Positions 50,385-54,613 of a DNA stretch of 54,613 nucleotides are shown here, in pieces; within the stretch, counting starts at the first letter, position 1, and each line of letters starts with the position of its first letter. The stretch spans positions 1 through 54,613 of the forward strand of contig JAZQAK010000020.1 in assembly GCA_045545175.1 (NCBI GenBank), written 5' to 3'. The DNA comes from RGIG6165 sp045545175. GTDB lineage: Bacteria; Bacillota; Clostridia; Oscillospirales; Feifaniaceae. Below the pieces are notes generated by a model, which was not told the origin of the DNA, did no database searches, and saw only the letters and a list, made by a program, of their open reading frames with translations. The position numbers and the translations under genes are program-made.

Positions 50385-51535
50385 GAGTGTAAAGCGAGTC
50401 TGACGAGTCTTTTATGATATACAGCCATCAGTAGCAGAAGGGCAAGAAGCCAGAGGGGCATAAACTTGATTCCGACGTATTTTGCAATAAGTCCGAAAAG
50501 GGTCGGCATAAGACAGGTGCCCGTGTATGCACTTGCCATCTGAACGCCTATAATCGCCTGTGAATGTTCTTTGCCAAAGTAGGAGGGCGTCGAATGTATG
50601 ATGCATGGGTAAATGGGCGCACAGCCAAGCCCTATCAGAACAAATCCTGCAAGGGTGGCAATATTTCCGAGGGGCAGTAAGAGTACGGCTATGCCTGCAA
50701 AAATTATGTCCTGACCGCCGTAAATCAGCGTTCTGTCCGAGAATTTGTACGCAAGAAAGCCGTTTACGGCACGTCCGAGAGTCATACCTATAAAAAACAT
50801 ACTTGCATATCCTGCCGCAACGTCAGCAGGGATATTCTTAAATAGTGCCATATAACTTCCTGCCCACAGCATAACCGTGCTTTCGAGTGAGCAGTAACAG
50901 AAAAAGGTTATCATAACCTCTTTTACACCCTTCAGCCTGAAGGTTTCAGAGAGGGAGAGCGGTTTGTCGGCTGCAACGTCGCTTGTCACGGTTTTTTTCC
51001 AGAGAGGCAGACTTAAAAATATGAAAATGCACAGAATTGCCTGTATTAACGATACGGTGCCGTAGCCTGTGTGCCAGCCTTTTCCGCTTTTCAAAGCATA
51101 TTCCATTATGTAAGGGCTGATTACCGTGCCGACACCCCACATACAGTGAAGCCAACTCATGTGACTTGCTGAATAGTGAAGAGCAACGTAGTTGTTGAGT
51201 GCCGCATCAATGCTTCCTGCACCAAGACCGTAGGGTACGGCAAGCAGACACAAAGCAAAAAAAGAACGGCTGAGTGAAAAACCGCCGAGTGCGACAGCCG
51301 TCATGGCAACGCTTACAGCGGTGACTTTGCCTGCACCGAATCGGCGGGTTATCCTGTCACTGCAAAGACTTGATATTATAGTACCTATAGCAATAATCAT
51401 CGAGATGATACCTGCAAAGGAGACGGGTACGTCAAGTTCGCTATACATTGACGGCCACCCCGAGCCGAGTAGTGAATCGGGCAGACCAAGACTTATAAAA
51501 GCCAGATATATAACGGCAATAAGCAAATTTATCAT
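50381..51535 (-). CDS. MFS transporter
   Basis: 384 residues with twelve hydrophobic helices. The early motif AFISLGLPDSLLGSGWPSM and the loop CSDRITRRFGAGKVTAV (between helices 2 and 3) are typical of the fucose permease/FucP-like group of the major facilitator family. Substrate is unknown. The ATG at 51535 has GGAGG 8 nt upstream; the ORF extension to 51616 would run through the promoter. It stands upstream of pyr with no terminator between, so read-through is possible. Confidence 0.88.
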   Translation of the reverse strand: MINLLIAVIYLAFISLGLPDSLLGSGWPSMYSELDVPVSFAGIISMIIAIGTIISSLCSDRITRRFGAGKVTAVSVAMTAVALGGFSLSRSFFALCLLAVPYGLGAGSIDAALNNYVALHYSASHMSWLHCMWGVGTVISPYIMEYALKSGKGWHTGYGTVSLIQAILCIFIFLSLPLWKKTVTSDVAADKPLSLSETFRLKGVKEVMITFFCYCSLESTVMLWAGSYMALFKNIPADVAAGYASMFFIGMTLGRAVNGFLAYKFSDRTLIYGGQDIIFAGIAVLLLPLGNIATLAGFVLIGLGCAPIYPCIIHSTPSYFGKEHSQAIIGVQMASAYTGTCLMPTLFGLIAKYVGIKFMPLWLLALLLLMAVYHKRLVRLALHS

Positions 51536-51555
51536 AGTGTTTTCCTCCGTTTGAT

Positions 51556-51575
51556 ACCGTGTATTATAACACGGT
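51556..51575 (-). promoter_or_regulatory. Inverted repeat around the -10 of the MFS gene
   Basis: ACCGTGT-N6-ACACGGT exactly flanks the TATAAT (51563-51568) of the minus-strand promoter, 20 nt before the ribosome binding site region of the MFS gene. A repressor bound there would block the polymerase. The -35 is weak (TTGCAT at 16 nt). Confidence 0.65.
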
Positions 51576-51589
51576 TTTCCAAAAATGCA

Positions 51590-51625
51590 AAAAGAATGCA
51601 GACAAGATGTCTGCACCCTTTTTTA
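51590..51625 (-). terminator. Terminator of the rubrerythrin gene
   Basis: TGCAGACA pairs with TGTCTGCA around AGA; minus-strand T-run follows. T residues on both sides could make it bidirectional. Confidence 0.82.
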
Positions 51626-51645
51626 TATACGAGGGAAAGTGATTT

Positions 51646-52233
51646 TTAGTTAAAATATCTCTTTAAAAGACCTTCAAGACCTTTGCCGTGGCGAGCCTCG
51701 TCACGTGCCATTTCGTGAACGGTGTCGTGAATTGCATCAAGACCGTTCTTCTTAGCGCATGCAGCAAGGTCGAATTTACCCTGTGTTGCACCGTATTCAC
51801 AGTCTACACGCCACTTGAGATTGTCCTTTGTCGTAGCCTTCATGTTGGGCTCTAAATCTTCGCCGAGAAGTTCTGCAAACTTTGCAGCGTGTTCAGCCTC
51901 TTCGTAAGCCGCCTTTTCCCAGTACAGACCTACTTCGGGGTAGCCTTCACGGTGAGCAATTCTTGCCATGCAGAGATACATACCAACCTCTGAACATTCG
52001 CCGTTGAAGTTTGCCATAAGCTGTTCGAAGATATACTTCTTATCTTCTTCGGAAATGTCGGGATTGTTCTTTACTGTCTTGCCGTATACGCCGTATTCAT
52101 GCTCTGCCGCAAGCTTCATTTCACCTACAACTTCAGTAAACTTTTCACCGGGTACCTTGCATACGGGGCACTGCTCGGGAGCAGCTTCTCCTTCATGAAC
52201 ATAACCGCAAACGGGACATACAAATTTTTTCAT
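51646..52233 (-). CDS. Reverse rubrerythrin
   Basis: 195 residues. The rubredoxin domain comes first (CPVCGYVHEG and CPVCKVPGEKF give four iron ligands), then a ferritin-like diiron domain with MANFNGECSEVGMY, AAYEEAEHAAKFAE and MARDEARHGKGLEGL. This order is the reverse of classical rubrerythrin and is known in clostridia as part of NADH-driven peroxide and oxygen reduction. The start at 52233 has GGAG upstream. perR lies 25 bp upstream, so control by PerR is likely. Confidence 0.94.
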   Translation of the reverse strand: MKKFVCPVCGYVHEGEAAPEQCPVCKVPGEKFTEVVGEMKLAAEHEYGVYGKTVKNNPDISEEDKKYIFEQLMANFNGECSEVGMYLCMARIAHREGYPEVGLYWEKAAYEEAEHAAKFAELLGEDLEPNMKATTKDNLKWRVDCEYGATQGKFDLAACAKKNGLDAIHDTVHEMARDEARHGKGLEGLLKRYFN

Positions 52234-52258
52234 AATAATTCTCCTCATTTATATAAAT

Positions 52259-52636
52259 TTATTTCTGACATTTTGGGCAGACCCCCGAAAATTCGAGAGA
52301 GTGTGCTTCAACTGTGTAACCGCTTGCATCCTTTACGTTATTCTCAAGCGTATCCATAAACGGCAGGTCCACGTCACACACCTCACCGCAGTGGCGGCAG
52401 ACAATGTGATAATGCGGTTTTACCGTGATATCAAAACGGTCGTCGGCACCTGCAAAGGTGAAACGCCGAACCTCGCCGATATCTGCCATTGTGGCACAGA
52501 CACGGTAAACCGTTGCCCTGCTGATTGACGGATACTTCTCATGCACAGCCTTGTAGACCATACCCGCCGAAGGATGATTGAGTTCACAGAGAACGGAACG
52601 TATTATTTTTTTCTGAGTAGTATTTCGCTGTTCCAT
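52259..52636 (-). CDS. perR: Fur-family peroxide regulator, PerR-like
   Basis: 125 residues, slightly short for the family. The winged helix has HPSAGMVYKAVHEKYPSISR and ATVYRVCATMADIGEVRR. The metal region has DRFDITVKPHYHIVCRHCGE, with CxxC pairs CRHC and CPKC forming the structural zinc site. PerR-type proteins repress peroxide defence until oxidised. The placement before reverse rubrerythrin favours PerR over Fur or Zur. It has its own promoter and a symmetric operator. Confidence 0.88.
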   Translation of the reverse strand: MEQRNTTQKKIIRSVLCELNHPSAGMVYKAVHEKYPSISRATVYRVCATMADIGEVRRFTFAGADDRFDITVKPHYHIVCRHCGEVCDVDLPFMDTLENNVKDASGYTVEAHSLEFSGVCPKCQK

Positions 52637-52645
52637 ATTTTCTCC

Positions 52646-52668
52646 TTATTAGGACTCTGTCCTGATAA
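52646..52668. promoter_or_regulatory. Probable PerR operator
   Basis: TTAT-T-AGGAC-TCT-GTCCT-G-ATAA: inverted repeat with only one asymmetric pair. It lies just downstream of the -10 and covers the expected transcription start of perR, suiting autorepression. Confidence 0.65.
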
Positions 52669-52669
52669 C

Positions 52670-52698
52670 AATATAACATACCGTTTCTTACTTGTCAA
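52670..52698 (-). promoter_or_regulatory. Sigma-A promoter of perR-rubrerythrin
   Basis: TTGACA, 17-nt spacer, TATATT on the minus strand. The -35 overlaps the stop codon of the hydrolase gene upstream. Confidence 0.78.
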
Positions 52699-53459
52699 CA
52701 AAAAAATAAATGATTTTCAATTTTTTTGTAAAAAGGTCTGTTTTGTTCCGCCCAACTCGACGGTGACAGAACGGGATTTACGAAGTAAAGACAGTTTGCA
52801 ACGACGCTGTAACTGTCGAGAGCAAGCTTTGCGGCTTTTATGCTGTCGGGTGAGGGGTTATTGTAAATCGTGCCGTTTGCTGTGGGCGTAAACTGTACGC
52901 CGTGATTAGTGTCAAAAATAACGGAGTAGACGTCGTTTGGGAAATCTTTGTCGTCAACACGGTTTAAAACGACGTTGCCGACGGCAATTTTGCCGTCCAT
53001 ACTTTCGCCCTGTGCTTCGGCGTGGATTATGCGTGAGAGCCAGTATAAATCATTTTCATCATATGTTTCATTTGAAAGAATAATGCGGTTTGCCTCACCG
53101 TTCCACGCGACCGTAAGATTGCATAGTTCGGCGGTGCTCCGCAGGGGGACGTAGGTCGTGCCGTCGTGTAAAAATGTGTTGGAAGACATTTGGTGAAAGT
53201 TACCGTTGAACGTGACGTGAGGGCTGTCTATTTTATATATGAAAGAATTACTGCCGTCGGAAACGGTAACGGTACGTTCTGTCGGTGACCACTCTACATT
53301 CAGATAAAATTTTTCAAAAAAGGCACGTACGGGCACGTATGACGTGCCGTCACGCACAATTGCGGACACGTTTGTGGAATTTCCGTCAAGTCTGACGTCT
53401 GCCGCATAAGCGGTTGCCGTCAGGGTGATAATAAAAATCAGTGTGTAAATAAATTTCAT
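52695..53459 (-). CDS. Secreted SleB-like cell wall hydrolase with copper-amine-oxidase-N (stalk) domain
   Basis: 254 residues. A cleavable signal peptide (MKFIYTLIFIITLTATAYA) is followed by a CuAO_N1-like domain (residues about 20-130: DGTSYVPVRAFFEKFYLNVE, and later HDGTTYVPLRSTAEL), thought to bind surface structures. The C-terminal Hydrolase_2 domain has WLSRIIHAEAQGESMDGKIA with the catalytic Glu, VGNVVLNRV and CLYFVNP. It likely cleaves peptidoglycan at germination or growth. AAGGAGG precedes the ATG. It is the second SleB-type gene in the window but differs from the CwlJ-like one in being exported. Confidence 0.9.
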   Translation of the reverse strand: MKFIYTLIFIITLTATAYAADVRLDGNSTNVSAIVRDGTSYVPVRAFFEKFYLNVEWSPTERTVTVSDGSNSFIYKIDSPHVTFNGNFHQMSSNTFLHDGTTYVPLRSTAELCNLTVAWNGEANRIILSNETYDENDLYWLSRIIHAEAQGESMDGKIAVGNVVLNRVDDKDFPNDVYSVIFDTNHGVQFTPTANGTIYNNPSPDSIKAAKLALDSYSVVANCLYFVNPVLSPSSWAEQNRPFYKKIENHLFFC

Positions 53460-53581
53460 TTCAACCTCCTTTTTAAGGCTGTATTATACCATGCGAGGGG
53501 GTAACAGGGAAAGATGAAACGGAAAATTACAATATATTGGCAGGCGTTTTAAAAGTTAATAATAAAAATATAAAAAAATTG

Positions 53582-53611
53582 TTGACAAGCCGTTTCATTT
53601 TGTGGTATATT
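53582..53611 (+). promoter_or_regulatory. Promoter of the tRNA operon
   Basis: TTGACA, 18-nt spacer, TGG-TATATT (extended -10), 34 nt upstream of tRNA-Thr. Confidence 0.75.
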
Positions 53612-53644
53612 GATTAGGCTACTTTATGGTAGCAGTTAAAAATT

Positions 53645-53720
53645 GCTGGTGTAGCTCAATTGGCAGAGCAGCTGATTTGTAATCAGCAGGTTGCGGGTTC
53701 GAGTCCCATCGCCAGCTCCA
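53645..53720 (+). tRNA. tRNA-Thr (anticodon TGT)
   Basis: Acceptor GCTGGTG pairs with CGCCAGC, anticodon arm CTGAT-TTGTAAT-CAG with TGT, TTCGAGTC T-loop, and CCA encoded at 53718-53720. Confidence 0.96.
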
Positions 53721-53750
53721 CCCTTTGGGTCAAGAGGGAAGTCCATATAT

Positions 53751-53835
<85 letters not shown>

Positions 53836-53839
53836 AAGT

Positions 53840-53861
53840 CCTTTCGCTTCACCGCGAAAGG
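53840..53861 (+). other. Hairpin between tRNA-Tyr and tRNA-Leu
   Basis: CCTTTCGC pairs with GCGAAAGG around TTCACC. It has no T-run, so it is more likely a processing or spacer structure than a terminator. Confidence 0.6.
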
Positions 53862-53867
53862 CAATAT

Positions 53868-53953
53868 GCGGGAATGGCGGAATTGGCAGACGCGCTAGAT
53901 TCAGGTTCTAGTGATCATTACGATTCGTGCAGGTTCAAGTCCTGTTTCCCGCA
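53868..53953 (+). tRNA. tRNA-Leu (anticodon CAG)
   Basis: Class II tRNA. Acceptor GCGGGAA pairs with TTCCCGC; CTAGATTCAGGTTCTAG anticodon arm with CAG. No CCA is encoded (TAC follows the discriminator), unlike the two tRNAs before it, so CCA must be added by nucleotidyltransferase. Confidence 0.95.
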
Positions 53954-53956
53954 TAC

Positions 53957-53992
53957 AGATTCGATAAGAGATTTCTTATCGAATCTTTTTTG
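53957..53992 (+). terminator. Terminator of the tRNA operon
   Basis: AGATTCGATAAG pairs with CTTATCGAATCT around AGATTT, then TTTTTG. Confidence 0.9.
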
Positions 53993-54043
53993 CTTTAAAT
54001 CTTGCAGCTTTTCAGCGCTTGAAGTAAAAGGAGGCGCAAACAA

Positions 54044-54613
54044 ATGAAATATCCTGTTTTGCTTGTTCACGGTATGTGCGTTCGAGACAGTGAAAAATAT
54101 AGTTCATGGGGACGCATTCCTGATGCGCTTCGAAAAATGGGCATAAAGGTATATTTCGGCCATCAGGACGGACTTTCAGACATTGCGTCGAACGCTGTAT
54201 ATCTGAAAGAGCGAATCAACGAGATTCTGAAAGAAACCGGCGCGGACAAAATCAATATCATCGCGCATTCCAAAGGCGGTCTTGATTCGAGGTATGTGAT
54301 TTCGCGGCTTGGTATGGGGGAAAAGGTTGCTTCACTCACGACGATTGCAACGCCGCATAATGGTTCCAAGACAGTCGATCTTCTTATGAAGCTTCCTGAT
54401 TTCTTTGTACGGTTCGTGGCTTTCTGGGGTGATTTCTGGTACAGAAAATTCGGAGACAAAAATCCGGCATGTTACACGGTGTTTCACTGCTTCACAAGTG
54501 AAAATATGAAAAAATTCAATGAAGAAACGCCAGATGATCCGAATGTGTATTATCAAAGCTATGCGTTCGTTATGAAAAGTGCATTCAGCGACGTGCTTTT
54601 ATGGCTTCCATAT
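54044..54613 (+). CDS. Lipase-like alpha/beta-hydrolase, 3'-truncated by window edge
   Basis: 190 codons to the window end, no stop. MKYPVLLVHGMCVRDSEKYS gives the oxyanion-loop HG, NIIAHSKGGLDSRYVIS has the nucleophile Ser in a GxSxG variant (AHSKGG), and TTIATPHNGSKTVDLL is typical of triacylglycerol lipases of the LipA/LipB type. No signal peptide, so it would act inside the cell unless exported otherwise. GGAGG lies 9 nt before the ATG. The catalytic Asp and His are not yet reached. It lies directly after a tRNA operon, a frequent insertion site, and its codon choice looks more even than its neighbours. Confidence 0.85.
   Translation, partial: MKYPVLLVHGMCVRDSEKYSSWGRIPDALRKMGIKVYFGHQDGLSDIASNAVYLKERINEILKETGADKINIIAHSKGGLDSRYVISRLGMGEKVASLTTIATPHNGSKTVDLLMKLPDFFVRFVAFWGDFWYRKFGDKNPACYTVFHCFTSENMKKFNEETPDDPNVYYQSYAFVMKSAFSDVLLWLPY

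Overview
The window is a gene-dense piece of a low-to-mid GC Firmicutes chromosome, most likely an uncultured, endospore-forming member of the class Clostridia (Oscillospirales-like gut bacteria are my best guess). Grounds are the Gram-positive order yybS-gdpP-rplI-dnaB followed by tilS-hpt-ftsH, strong AGGAGG ribosome binding sites, spore germination and cortex genes (CwlJ/SleB-like hydrolases, GerQ-like and YpeB-like proteins), oxygen-defence proteins of anaerobes (reverse rubrerythrin, PerR, high-molecular-weight rubredoxin), a PyrK/PyrD B-type dihydroorotate dehydrogenase, and TagO/MnaA envelope genes. Species-level identity cannot be read from the sequence.

Layout. 1-3.4 kb is accessory DNA: the 3' part of a Tn916-type tyrosine integrase, a P-loop kinase and a small membrane protein with near-identical leaders, an MBL-fold hydrolase, and a divergent pair (Cys-rich mini-protein and Xre regulator) around a 42-bp perfect palindrome. 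3.5-9.2 kb holds two lipoproteins, a queT transporter behind a preQ1-like riboswitch candidate, an ECF sigma/anti-sigma pair, an orphan pduL, an apparently leaderless yfcE-type phosphodiesterase and a trio of tiny genes. 9.2-17.7 kb is the housekeeping run yybS-gdpP-rplI-dnaB-tilS-hpt-ftsH. 17.7-27.6 kb holds a stand-alone trpB, a spore germination module (amidase, CwlJ-like, GerQ-like), an esterase-like hydrolase, a redox operon with a DUF815 ATPase, and a two-component system with an HtrA protease.

27.6-32.2 kb carries ychF, pncB, a DUF554 protein and a cobalamin riboswitch in front of a DUF4430 protein and an ECF-transporter S component, a likely B12 uptake pair. 32.2-39.4 kb (minus strand) joins three tRNA synthetases (glnS, gltX, trpS) with tagO-like and mnaA/wecB envelope genes. 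A YpeB-like gene follows. 40.5-43.9 kb is a tightly overlapping four-gene operon of two family-8 glycosyltransferases and two divergent PlsC-type acyltransferases with altered HX4D motifs. Two palindromes and a membrane-bound HTH regulator lie just upstream. This is my best candidate for an undescribed pathway, perhaps an acylated glycolipid or glycan.

44.7-50.3 kb is a pyrimidine operon pyrC-pyrK-pyrD-pyrF-pyrE-pyrB-pyrI behind a consensus promoter and a leader terminator. 50.4-53.5 kb has an MFS transporter with an inverted repeat around its -10, reverse rubrerythrin, PerR with a probable autoregulatory operator, and a secreted SleB-like hydrolase. The window ends with tRNA-Thr, tRNA-Tyr and tRNA-Leu and a truncated lipase-like gene. 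No CRISPR array, rRNA or intact insertion sequence was seen.
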